A model generated the notes under the pieces. The model searched no databases and was not told the origin of the DNA. It worked only from the letters and a program-made list of their open reading frames with translations. From an uncultured Oribacterium sp. (GTDB lineage: Bacteria; Bacillota; Clostridia; Lachnospirales; Lachnospiraceae), in the NCBI GenBank assembly GCA_934279105.1, contig CAKQWR010000105.1, positions 1 through 6,917 on the forward strand: a DNA stretch of 6,917 nucleotides, in the 5' to 3' direction. Every line of letters starts with the position of its first letter. Positions within the stretch are counted from its first letter, which is position 1. The position numbers and the translations under genes are program-made. This document shows positions 1-6,794 of this stretch, one piece after another.

Positions 1-90
1 TCCACTGTGGCATTTGGAACAAGTAAGTTCCATCTTTGGGAGAAGAGGGATGGAAGTTAGTTTGACAAGTCACTGGCATAAATCAGAATG
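1..90. other. Non-coding left edge of the window
   Basis: No convincing reading frame is seen here. A short hairpin is visible at 15-32: TGGAAC pairs with GTTCCA around a 6-nt loop. A perfect TTGACA hexamer lies at 62-67 with a weak CAGAAT 16 nt later at 84-89. A start from it would fall inside the following inverted repeat, so it is not called as a promoter. The stretch is probably the 3' flank of a gene lying to the left of the window. Confidence 0.4.
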
Positions 91-136
91 AAAAATAGCA
101 TGTAAAATGAAATCTCTCATTTTACATGCTATTTTT
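91..136. terminator. Perfect 20-bp inverted repeat, probable bidirectional terminator
   Basis: Positions 91-110 and 117-136 are exact reverse complements (20 of 20) around a 6-nt loop (AATCTC). The left arm starts with AAAAA and the right arm ends with TTTTT, so an RNA from either strand would form a hairpin followed by a U tract. That is the layout of a bidirectional intrinsic terminator. The stem is AT-rich, weaker than a typical GC-rich terminator but unusually long and perfect. The right arm also contains the -35 box of the next promoter, so the element could alternatively be an operator. Confidence 0.6.
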
Positions 137-148
137 GTGTGTTATAAT
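121..148 (+). promoter_or_regulatory. Sigma-A-type promoter for the exporter operon
   Basis: TTTACA at 121-126 (5 of 6 to TTGACA) is followed after 16 nt by a perfect TATAAT at 143-148. Transcription would begin near 155, giving a leader of about 140 nt before the ATPase start at 296. The -35 lies within the right arm of the 91-136 inverted repeat, so factors binding that repeat, or its extrusion, would compete with RNA polymerase. This is inferred from sequence only. Confidence 0.6.
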
Positions 149-159
149 CGCCAACAAGA

Positions 160-181
160 GGGGTTAGCTTAACCTAACCCC
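160..181 (+). promoter_or_regulatory. GC-rich hairpin at the start of the exporter leader
   Basis: GGGGTTAG (160-167) is complementary to CTAACCCC (174-181) with a 6-nt loop. GGTTA (162-166) can instead pair with TAACC (170-174) around a 3-nt loop. The two pairings are mutually exclusive because the right side holds two adjacent TAACC-type arms. The hairpin would begin about 5 nt after the predicted transcription start. No U tract follows, so it is not a simple terminator. It may stabilise the 5' end or be a DNA operator. The remaining leader to 295 shows no recognisable riboswitch. Confidence 0.35.
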
Positions 182-295
182 GGGCACTTTATTAACATTT
201 CTGAGCTTGCGTGAACACAACATCTAAAATAAACTCTTCGTTTCCGTGTGGAAGAAGCCGTCTGTTCCGCAGCCTCTTGCAGAAAAAGGTAATCT

Positions 296-1005
<710 letters not shown>

Positions 1006-1009
<4 letters not shown>

Positions 1010-3465
1010 AGCAGTTTTCGAAAAACATCCTACGTCTCGCACTGAAAAACCGTGCCTCCTTTATCGGCGCTGTCCTGATTATCGGGATCGGTATTTTTTG
1101 CTATGTCGGCGTCAGCGATACGATGAAGAATCTGGAAAGTCAGATCGATGCCTATTACGAGGATTATGGACTGGCGGACGTTTTTGCAACCGTGGACGCC
1201 ATACCGGAAAGTGAACTCGAGCGTCTCTGTGAGATTCCCGGCATCCAGTTGGTATCGGGGAAGCTGTCCGGTGATATCCGCATACTGGGCCCGGATCAGA
1301 AGGAACTCGTCACGGTGCATCTTATGTCCTATGATCCGGACGATACGATCAATCGATTACGCGTACAGGCGCTGCGTGCTACAGACACCTACGAAACAGT
1401 GGACGTGGTAGCGGGAAATGCCTTCATCATATCCGAAACAGGCAGCTCTGACACTTCCTTATCGCTAGATCATCCACTCACTGATGAAGAAGCAATCTAC
1501 CTCGGCAGCCGAATGGCAGATATCTACCACTATTCGGAGGGTACAGAACTCAAACTCGTGCACGACGGCAAGGTAGAAAGCGTTTACTATTCCGGTCGCT
1601 GCTCCGCGCCGGATTACATCTACTCGATTCCGCCCGGCGGCGCCATGATTCCGGACGGTGAAGTTTATGATATCGCCTGCATTGACCTCGATAAAATGAA
1701 AAATCTGATGAACCTGGGCGACGTCCGAAACGAACTCGGTTTCAAGTTGAAGCCAGGCTACAGCTATGAAGATGTTCGATATGCTCTGAGGTCGCGACTC
1801 GAGCGCTATGGTCTTCAGTCCCTCATGAAGCGGTCCGATCAGACAAGCTACGACATGGTGGATGGTGAGCTGCATGAGCTCATGTCTATGTGCGTGCTTC
1901 TACCGCTGATGTTTATGAGCATTTCTGTTTTCATGCTTTACGTTGTACTCCGAAAAATGATCGATCAGAGTCGACCGCTGATCGGTACACTGAAAGCGAT
2001 GGGGATGACTGATCGCGAACTGATGCAGGCTTACCTCGGTCAGGGAGCGGCAGCTGGTTTCATCGGTGCGTTGCTCGGCGATCTCACCGCCGGCACTTTC
2101 GGCCGCTTCATGTTCGAAATGTATGTCGATTTCTTTAATCTCCCGGACCCAAGCTACCATGATTATCTCTCGACGCGTCTCATCGGTGAACTGATTGCAG
2201 TGCTCACCGGCGTCGCCGCAGTGTACGTCGGTGTACGCGCCATTCTGAAGATCGATCCGGCGCAGGCGATGCGAACGGCAGCACCAGCACATACGAGTGG
2301 CTATCTCCGTAAGTGTGTGGCTGAATTTACCGGACGGCAGCCAATGTCGGCGCTTCGACGATTGGGGCTTCGCGCAGTCATTCGACATCCGATGCGTGGT
2401 TTCCTCATCATCCTCTCCATCGCCTTTCCGTTTTCGATGTCAACCGTGCTGCTGTCCTTCGACACCGTGGCAGACAGCATGTACATGGATCAGTTTGAAA
2501 AAATCAAGCTCTACGATCTCGAGATCAGCCTCGATCACTATATAGATCCACATCAGGCGTCCGAGGTTGCGGAAACCCTCGACGATATCAGCTATGCTGA
2601 GCCGCTCAGTGTCCTGACCGCCGCCCTCCGCGCGGACAACCGGAGTGAATACACCGTACTGTACGGCATCCAAAAGGACTCCCGCCTCTGGCATATCACG
2701 GATATGTATGGGCAGCGCTATGCCCCGCCGACGGGTGGGGTGATCCTGAACTGGCGGACGGCAGACAAGCTGAAAATCCGCACCGGCGATACCATCGAGC
2801 TCCGCTGTCCGGCACTGTCCGATGATTACGTCACGGTGCCGGTCACGAAGGTAATCTATGAAAATGTCGGTGATGCTGCCTATACAGACCTCGATGGCAT
2901 CCGAAGCATGTTTGCCAGCGTCACACCGGTCAATACCATCATCGCCAGCATCCAGTCAGGTAGCATGCAGGCTGTCAAGGACGAGCTTTCGGAGGCTTCC
3001 CATGTGACCTGGGTTGCGGATTCCGGAAAAACACTGAATGCCTATCTCGATATGATGAAGAGCATGAAAGCGATGATTTACATGTTTGCGCTGATGTCGA
3101 TCGTGACCGGCGGAATCCTCATCTATAACATCTCGATGATTAATCTCCGTGAACGCCTGACCGAGCTCGGTACACTGCAAGTGCTTGGTGCGGGCGATAT
3201 AGAAATCCAGGATATGCTCCGCTGTGAGATGGTCGTCTATTTTCTGTCCGGGCTTCTTCTGGGCATGCCGGGAAGCTGCGGCATCAAGTACCTGCTTGAA
3301 AATGTACTGGTATCAGACTCCTACAAAATCAACATGCACGTGACCGTGATGGCCTACCTCAGCACCTTCCTCATTTGTCTCCTGATGGCGATCCTAACCA
3401 TCCATATGGAAATGCGCGCTGTATGCCGTATCTCCATGACCGAGGTTCTGAAGGAGCGGGAATAA
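1006..3465 (+). CDS. FtsX/MacB-type ABC transporter permease
   Basis: This is an 819-residue integral membrane protein with a duplicated architecture typical of large Gram-positive ABC permeases. One hydrophobic helix lies near residues 17-37, followed by a large extracytoplasmic region to about 290. Three helices follow near 293-317, 346-365 and 392-412 (first FtsX domain). A second half then has a helix near 465-485, an extracytoplasmic domain to about 685, and three more helices near 689-709, 742-762 and 780-800 (second FtsX domain). Motif-like LKAMGM and LQVLGAG segments follow the first helix of each FtsX domain, as expected of cytoplasmic coupling loops. The start is TTG 1006, overlapping the ATPase TGA stop as TTGA, with AAGGGAG at 991-997. 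This implies translational coupling. The likely partners are the ATPase upstream and the adaptor downstream. Helix limits are estimates by eye. Confidence 0.9.
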
Positions 3466-3480
3466 GCGGGAATAATCGGG
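3455..3480 (+). repeat. Tandem 10-bp repeat across the permease stop codon
   Basis: AGCGGGAATA occurs twice back to back (3455-3464, 3465-3474) and is followed by a partial third copy, ATCGGG. The stop codon TAA (3463-3465) sits on the junction of the first two copies. This looks like a small slippage duplication at the 3' end of the gene. It leaves the reading frame unchanged because the stop is in the first copy. Confidence 0.6.
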
Positions 3481-3615
3481 TCGACGAAAAGGTACAGGGA
3501 ACTGATGTCGAAGCGGAGATAGGCAGAGGCTGTGCGGGATGGAATTCTGCGGATCACCGCGCGTGCATCCACCGGATGAATCGAGACGCGCTGCGTAAAA
3601 GAGAAAGGAAAAAGT
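3466..3615 (+). other. Permease-adaptor intergenic gap with a hairpin
   Basis: This 150-nt gap has no gene. It contains a compound hairpin at 3559-3591: outer stem GCGCGT/ACGCGC (3559-3564 with 3586-3591) and inner stem CATCC/GGATG (3566-3570 with 3574-3578). No U tract follows, so read-through to the adaptor is expected. The hairpin could instead affect mRNA processing or the relative expression of the two genes. AAAGGA (3604-3609) is the ribosome binding site for the adaptor. No clear promoter is visible in the gap. Confidence 0.4.
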
Positions 3616-4950
3616 ATGAAAGCGTTTGTAGTAAAGAACAGAATCTGGATCACCGGGCTCATCGCGGTGCTCGTCATCGCAGCCGTCGGCTACCACCTGT
3701 TCATCGGTAGTCGTCTGAAGGTAGAGCGCACGAAAGTACACCGCGGTGCGGTGACGGACTGGTATACGGAAAGCGGAACCATCCGTTCCGGCGACAGCGT
3801 AGAGATTCTATCGAAGGTAAGCGGCGATGTCCGTGACGTGCTGGTTTCCGAAAATAGCCGGGTACAGAAGGGGGATGTACTGCTGCGGATTGACAGCAGG
3901 GAATACGAATACAGCAAGAATCAGACGGAAAAAAATATCGAAATGCTCCAGGCCGAGCTCTCACAGTCCGATATCAGCCGCATGATGACTACGACACCAC
4001 AGGAATACCTCGAGGGCATCGCTTCGGATGCCGACGCTGCCAGTGCCGCTCTTCAGAAGGCTGAAACCGATTTCTCAGCGATGCAGTCTCTCTACGCAAG
4101 TGGGGATGTCTCAACCAGTGATTACGAGGCCGCGAAGGCAGCCTATGATGCCGCGAAATCGCAGGCATCGCAGAGTGCGGCACGCCTGAAGGAGAGCCGG
4201 AAATATCTCGCAGAGCTGAAAAAGCAGGGGCTGGATGAAAGTAGCCTGAACGACACTTTCTACCAGAGTGAAACGACCCGTCTTAAGGCACAGATCGAGT
4301 CCGCCGAGATCGATCTCAGCCGCCTTACCGACCAGATCGCCGACTGTACGATCACCGCAGATCGTGATGGTATCGTCACCTCGCTCGCTGCAAAAAATTC
4401 CAGTATGGTCAGCGCAGGACAGACCGTCGCTGTCCTGAGCGGCAGTGGCAAACGTAAAGTGGAAGCGGATGTACTCACCGATATCGCTCCATATATTCAT
4501 CCTGGGACCAAGGTGAAAACCGTACTGAAGCTACGGGGCCAGGACGAAACGGAATACGGTACGGTCGATCAGATCAATGACTTTGCCATCGAAGAAAACT
4601 CCGCCCTCGGTCTCAAGGAATACCGTGTGCATGTGCGTGCTATCCTGAACGATGCCGACACAGCGGCTGTAGAAGATATCCGTTCGAGAGAAGGCTACGG
4701 CGTCGATGTTGAATTTCTTCTCTATGAAAACGAGGATGCCCTCACCGTACCGGCCGGTGCGGTATTTGAAAGCGACGATGAGCACTATGTGTATCGCATC
4801 GAGGGTGGCCGTGCAGTGAAAACGAGAGTCAGCATCGACTACATGACTGCTACGCAGGCGATCATCTCAAACGGCATCACGGAAGGTGATGAAATCGTTG
4901 CTGTCATCGATGTCGAGAATCTCACGGATGGCGCGAAGGTCAGAAGCTAA
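3616..4950 (+). CDS. Membrane-fusion (HlyD/MacA-type) adaptor subunit of the ABC exporter
   Basis: This 444-residue protein is anchored by one N-terminal helix (about residues 10-30) with the rest outside the membrane. The order of parts is that of periplasmic adaptor proteins: a first lipoyl half around 66-93 (SKVSGDVRDVLVSENSRVQKGD), a long helical hairpin from about 97 to 243 rich in Ala, Glu, Lys and Gln, the second lipoyl half around 244-275 (ADRDGIVTSLAAKNSSMVSAGQ), then beta-barrel and membrane-proximal regions with VPAGAVF (378-384). The hairpin carries the usual LYASGDVSTSDYEAAKAAYD-type turn region (159-178). In Gram-positive bacteria such adaptors work with MacB-like permeases without an outer-membrane channel. 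The start is ATG 3616 with AAAGGA seven bases upstream. It is probably co-transcribed with the ATPase and permease. No lipobox is seen, so anchoring is by the helix. Confidence 0.92.
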   Translation: MKAFVVKNRIWITGLIAVLVIAAVGYHLFIGSRLKVERTKVHRGAVTDWYTESGTIRSGDSVEILSKVSGDVRDVLVSENSRVQKGDVLLRIDSREYEYSKNQTEKNIEMLQAELSQSDISRMMTTTPQEYLEGIASDADAASAALQKAETDFSAMQSLYASGDVSTSDYEAAKAAYDAAKSQASQSAARLKESRKYLAELKKQGLDESSLNDTFYQSETTRLKAQIESAEIDLSRLTDQIADCTITADRDGIVTSLAAKNSSMVSAGQTVAVLSGSGKRKVEADVLTDIAPYIHPGTKVKTVLKLRGQDETEYGTVDQINDFAIEENSALGLKEYRVHVRAILNDADTAAVEDIRSREGYGVDVEFLLYENEDALTVPAGAVFESDDEHYVYRIEGGRAVKTRVSIDYMTATQAIISNGITEGDEIVAVIDVENLTDGAKVRS

Positions 4951-5032
4951 ATTCCCGCAGTATGGTCAAGGATGCCCGGAGGACAGGCAGCGGAAGCCAT
5001 ACGGACGTCCCTAACTGTACATCCAAGATGAT
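4951..5032 (+). other. Gap after the adaptor gene
   Basis: No gene and no convincing intrinsic terminator is seen after the adaptor stop. A self-complementary GGACGTCC lies at 5003-5010, without a T tract. Some read-through of the exporter transcript into the downstream GTPase gene is therefore possible, although that gene has its own promoter. Confidence 0.35.
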
Positions 5033-5061
5033 TTGACGACATCTGAGAGAAACGCTAATAT
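5033..5061 (+). promoter_or_regulatory. Promoter for the CobW-like GTPase gene
   Basis: TTGACG (5033-5038, 5 of 6) and TAATAT (5056-5061, 4 of 6) are separated by exactly 17 nt. The predicted start of transcription is near 5068, downstream of an in-frame ATG at 5064. This supports the later start at 5100 for the gene. No operator or metal-box-like palindrome could be recognised nearby. Confidence 0.55.
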
Positions 5062-5087
5062 GAATGAGAATTTGCAGGACATGCGGC

Positions 5088-5094
5088 AGGAGGG
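5088..5094 (+). promoter_or_regulatory. Ribosome binding site that fixes the GTPase start
   Basis: AGGAGGG, a near-perfect Shine-Dalgarno sequence, ends five bases before ATG 5100. The longer frame from ATG 5064 has no comparable site and would add 12 residues (MRICRTCGRRAS) before the conserved beta strand and P-loop. The start is therefore placed at 5100. Confidence 0.85.
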
Positions 5095-5099
5095 CTTCT

Positions 5100-6203
5100 A
5101 TGATTACGATTGATCTCATCACCGGTTTTTTAGGTTCCGGTAAAACCACATTTATCGAGAAATATGCGCGCTGGCTCGTCGCAAAGGGCGAGCGTGTCTG
5201 TATCCTCGAGAATGACTACGGGGCGATCAACATTGACCGTGTCCTGCTACAGGACCTTCTCGGACCGAATTGTGATCTCGAGATGGTCGTGGGTGGCGAT
5301 GGGGCGGAGGCACATCAGCGTCGCTTCCGCACGAAGCTCATCAGCATGGCGATGCTCGGCTATACCCGTGTCATCGTGGAACCAAGCGGTATCTATGATG
5401 TCGATGAGTTCTTCGATACTCTCTACGAGGATCCTCTCGACCGCTGGTATGAGATCGGTTCTGTACTGACCATCGTCGACACCCAGCTCGATCCGAAGCT
5501 CTCCGAGGCATCACGCTATCTGCTCGCCTCGGAGGCCGCAGGTGCAGGTAAAATCATCCTCAGTAAGCTGCCGGCTGCTTCATCGACACCAGAAGACGCC
5601 GAAACGCAGCCGGCAGAAGACAGTGCCGCAGATATCAACGCAGGTTATCCAGATGACCACCCGGAGAGCACGATGACCTCACCGGTCGTCGACACAGAGA
5701 AGTTCCCGGCAAAAAACAGCGCTGTTGCGGATATCGACACAAAGAATGCTGCCATCGGTCAGACGCTCATGATCCTGAATCAGTCGATGGAAGAAGTGCA
5801 ATGTAAGCGCCGATTCTCGTATCCGGCAGATGTCCTCGCGAAGCCATGGGACGCACTTGAGGATACCGATTTCCAGATGCTTGAAACCGCCGGTTATCAG
5901 CATGTAGGCTTCTTAAAACGAGAGATCGCAGAAGGGGATGCCTACCAGTCGCTCTTTTATATGCATTATGAAACGACGGCAGAGGACCTTCAGGCACGCG
6001 TGCTGAAGCTTCTCGAAGATCCCACCGCCGGCCATGTCCTTCGTATCAAAGGCTTCTCCAGCGGGCTTGAACTGAACGTCACGAAGGACGAGCGGCATTT
6101 CCGCCCACTTTCTGCGCCGACAGAGGACGTCATCATCGTCATCGGAGAAGGTCTCCGGAAGGAAATCGTCGCCACCTACTTCCCCGGCGCCGTCACCGTC
6201 TGA
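5100..6203 (+). CDS. CobW/G3E-family P-loop GTPase, atypical
   Basis: This is a 367-residue cytoplasmic protein. The N-terminal MITIDLITGFLGSGKTTFIE places the P-loop GFLGSGKTT at residues 9-17, as in CobW, YjiA and HypB-like metal-handling GTPases. ENDYGAINID (37-46) matches the conserved switch region and IVEPSGI (92-98) the ExSG motif. The usual CxCC metal-binding motif is absent: the corresponding stretch reads GGDGAEAHQRRF (65-76), with no cysteine. The G4 region, normally NKxD, reads ILSK (153-156). It runs into an acidic, low-complexity insert at about 157-216 rich in Asp, Glu, Ala, Ser and Pro. The C-terminal part (from CKRRF, 235-239) continues with a CobW-C-like domain. It has its own promoter and terminator, so it is probably a single-gene unit. 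The metal or client protein is unknown. Family placement is confident; function in metal delivery is uncertain because of the lost ligands. Confidence 0.87.
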   Translation: MITIDLITGFLGSGKTTFIEKYARWLVAKGERVCILENDYGAINIDRVLLQDLLGPNCDLEMVVGGDGAEAHQRRFRTKLISMAMLGYTRVIVEPSGIYDVDEFFDTLYEDPLDRWYEIGSVLTIVDTQLDPKLSEASRYLLASEAAGAGKIILSKLPAASSTPEDAETQPAEDSAADINAGYPDDHPESTMTSPVVDTEKFPAKNSAVADIDTKNAAIGQTLMILNQSMEEVQCKRRFSYPADVLAKPWDALEDTDFQMLETAGYQHVGFLKREIAEGDAYQSLFYMHYETTAEDLQARVLKLLEDPTAGHVLRIKGFSSGLELNVTKDERHFRPLSAPTEDVIIVIGEGLRKEIVATYFPGAVTV

Positions 6204-6238
6204 CCCCGAATGCTGCAAAGCAACGAAAAATATATGTT

Positions 6239-6273
6239 CAGTCGGGTTTATTTCGTAAACCGGCTGGTTTTTT
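6239..6273 (+). terminator. Intrinsic terminator of the GTPase gene
   Basis: CAGTC (6239-6243) pairs with GGCTG (6262-6266, with one G-U pair) and GGTTTA (6245-6250) pairs with TAAACC (6256-6261). G6244 is bulged and the loop is TTTCG. Six T's follow at 6268-6273. It lies 36 nt after the GTPase stop codon, the expected place. Confidence 0.88.
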
Positions 6274-6295
6274 GAGGCGTCCACCGAGGCGCCTC
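6274..6295 (+). terminator. Second GC-rich hairpin directly after the terminator
   Basis: GAGGCG (6274-6279) is complementary to CGCCTC (6290-6295) with a 10-nt loop, followed by TTCTCGTTT. GAGGCGCCTC (6286-6295) is also a palindrome. It may be a backup terminator with an imperfect U tract, or it may protect RNA from the opposite direction. Confidence 0.4.
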
Positions 6296-6392
6296 TTCTC
6301 GTTTGCCTGTCCACTCCATGAACGATCTTTATGTATTCGCATATCCATCCCGCCCCATGCAGACAACTAAAAAAACGGCGCCTATTTCGTTC

Positions 6393-6464
6393 GAGCGGGT
6401 GATTCCCGCCATTTGGTGCATTACCATGCTGCGATGCCTATCTGCCTTGGCTTGAGCGGGTGAT
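6393..6464 (+). repeat. Two copies of the 11-mer GAGCGGGTGAT, the first in a hairpin
   Basis: GAGCGGGTGAT is present at 6393-6403 and again at 6454-6464, 61 nt apart. In the first copy GCGGG (6395-6399) pairs with CCCGC (6405-6409) around TGATT. The second copy runs straight into the first unit of the 41-nt repeat family, so it may mark the left border of that array. Confidence 0.5.
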
Positions 6465-6507
6465 GCTGTATCAAAACAGTCTAAAATGAAAATGATGCTA
6501 ACGGTAA
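6464..6507 (+). repeat. 41-nt repeat family, copy 1 (direct)
   Basis: The core at 6467-6507 matches copy 2 at 36 of 41 positions: 13 identical bases at the left, a variable block of 7, then 21 identical bases. TGCTG at 6464 and TGATG at 6493 are 29 nt apart, the spacing kept in all copies. CTGT/ACAG within it can form a small 4-bp stem. Confidence 0.75.
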
Positions 6508-6522
6508 GAGGGGGCTGTGGAT

Positions 6523-6528
6523 TATAAT
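6523..6528 (+). promoter_or_regulatory. Perfect TATAAT between repeat copies 1 and 2
   Basis: TATAAT at 6523-6528 matches the -10 consensus exactly, but no good -35 or extended -10 is seen upstream. If active, transcription would begin near 6535 and run into copy 2 and the large hairpin ending in T's at 6703. That would give an RNA of about 170 nt. Confidence 0.25.
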
Positions 6529-6571
6529 AATGTATCAAAACAGCTCCATATGAAAATGATGCTAACGGTAA
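6528..6571 (+). repeat. 41-nt repeat family, copy 2 (direct)
   Basis: The core at 6531-6571 starts 64 nt after copy 1 and is 36 of 41 identical to it. Differences are almost confined to a central 7-base block, suggesting either a functional core at both ends or a recent duplication. TAATG (6528) stands in the place of TGCTG, and TGATG begins at 6557, again 29 nt on. Confidence 0.75.
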
Positions 6572-6592
6572 AAGCGTATCTGGAGGTCATGA

Positions 6593-6636
6593 TGCTGCAT
6601 CAAATCGGCATAAATTGAAGCTGATGCCAACAAAAA
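6593..6636 (+). repeat. 41-nt repeat family, copy 3 (direct, degenerate)
   Basis: The core at 6596-6636 lies 65 nt after copy 2 and matches copy 1 at about 29 of 41 positions without gaps. TGCTG (6593) and TGATG (6622) are 29 nt apart. It also contains the perfect palindrome TGATGC-T-GCATCA at 6590-6602 and forms the left arm of the large hairpin. Confidence 0.65.
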
Positions 6637-6657
6637 TCAAGCGGGATTGAAAAGAGA

Positions 6658-6697
6658 TGTTGGCATCAGGGAAGAACTATGCCCAAATGATGCAGCA
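6658..6697 (-). repeat. 41-nt repeat family, copy 4 (inverted)
   Basis: Read on the minus strand this copy starts TGCTGCATCA and has TGATGCCAAC 29 nt later, the same order and spacing as the direct copies. It is the right arm of the large hairpin and is closest to copy 3. Confidence 0.65.
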
Positions 6698-6711
6698 TTT
6701 TTTCCAGACTG

Positions 6712-6751
6712 CCCAGTCATCATCATGAGAAAACTTCAAAAAGATGCAGCA
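6712..6751 (-). repeat. 41-nt repeat family, copy 5 (inverted, weak)
   Basis: On the minus strand TGCTGCATC begins at 6751 and TGATG at 6722, again exactly 29 nt apart. The interior is poorly conserved, so membership rests on the two end motifs and the spacing. It starts 54 nt from copy 4. Confidence 0.4.
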
Positions 6752-6764
6752 AAGGCATGTTGAG

Positions 6765-6779
6765 TGATGAAAACCATCA
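6765..6779. repeat. Small hairpin TGATG-AAAAC-CATCA
   Basis: TGATG (6765-6769) and CATCA (6775-6779) are complementary around a 5-nt loop. It uses the same TGATG word as the neighbouring repeat family but lacks the TGCTG partner at the family spacing. Confidence 0.3.
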
Positions 6780-6794
6780 TCTTCCAGTTAGCCA

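Larger units (their letters stand above)
6592..6698 (+). repeat. Large 107-nt interrupted hairpin followed by a T tract
   Basis: Arms 6592-6632 and 6658-6698 are both 41 nt and align without gaps. They pair perfectly over 11 bp at the outside (6592-6602 with 6688-6698), 6 bp in the middle (GGCATA with TATGCC) and 12 bp at the inside (6621-6632 with 6658-6669). In total about 31 of 41 positions are complementary. The apical loop (6633-6657) can form TCAA/TTGA. T's run from 6698 to 6703 after the right arm, so transcription from the left would give a terminator-like end. Confidence 0.8.

Noticed and set aside
62..89. Promoter TTGACA-N16-CAGAAT
   Set aside because: The -10 is weak and the start would fall in the left arm of the 20-bp inverted repeat, so the RNA would be terminated at once.
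3375..3710. Plus-strand frame of 111 codons bridging the permease-adaptor gap
   Set aside because: It overlaps the permease end and the adaptor start in another frame, and its composition is not protein-like.
5064..5099. 12-residue N-terminal extension of the GTPase from ATG 5064
   Set aside because: The predicted transcript starts near 5068, and AGGAGGG is placed for ATG 5100, where the conserved N-terminus begins.
6427..6466. A sixth, leftmost copy of the 41-nt repeat (TGCTGC ... TGATGC)
   Set aside because: The spacing between the two words is 34 nt rather than 29, and the bases between do not align.
6329..6538. Minus-strand frame of 69 codons from a TTG with a GGAG upstream
   Set aside because: The start and first part lie in repeat copies 1-2 and the frame crosses the rest of the repeat region. 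The sequence resembles no family, the start is non-ATG, and no promoter is seen.
6486..6617. Short plus-strand frames beginning MKMMLTV in repeat copies 1 and 2, a possible duplicated micro-protein
   Set aside because: The similarity follows from the DNA repeat itself. Lengths are 13 and 22 codons, no ribosome binding site precedes either ATG, and copy 3 does not keep the start.
6464..6751. CRISPR array
   Set aside because: There are only two near-identical units, repeats diverge inside, orientation flips after copy 3, spacers are about 23 nt and irregular, and no cas gene is present.
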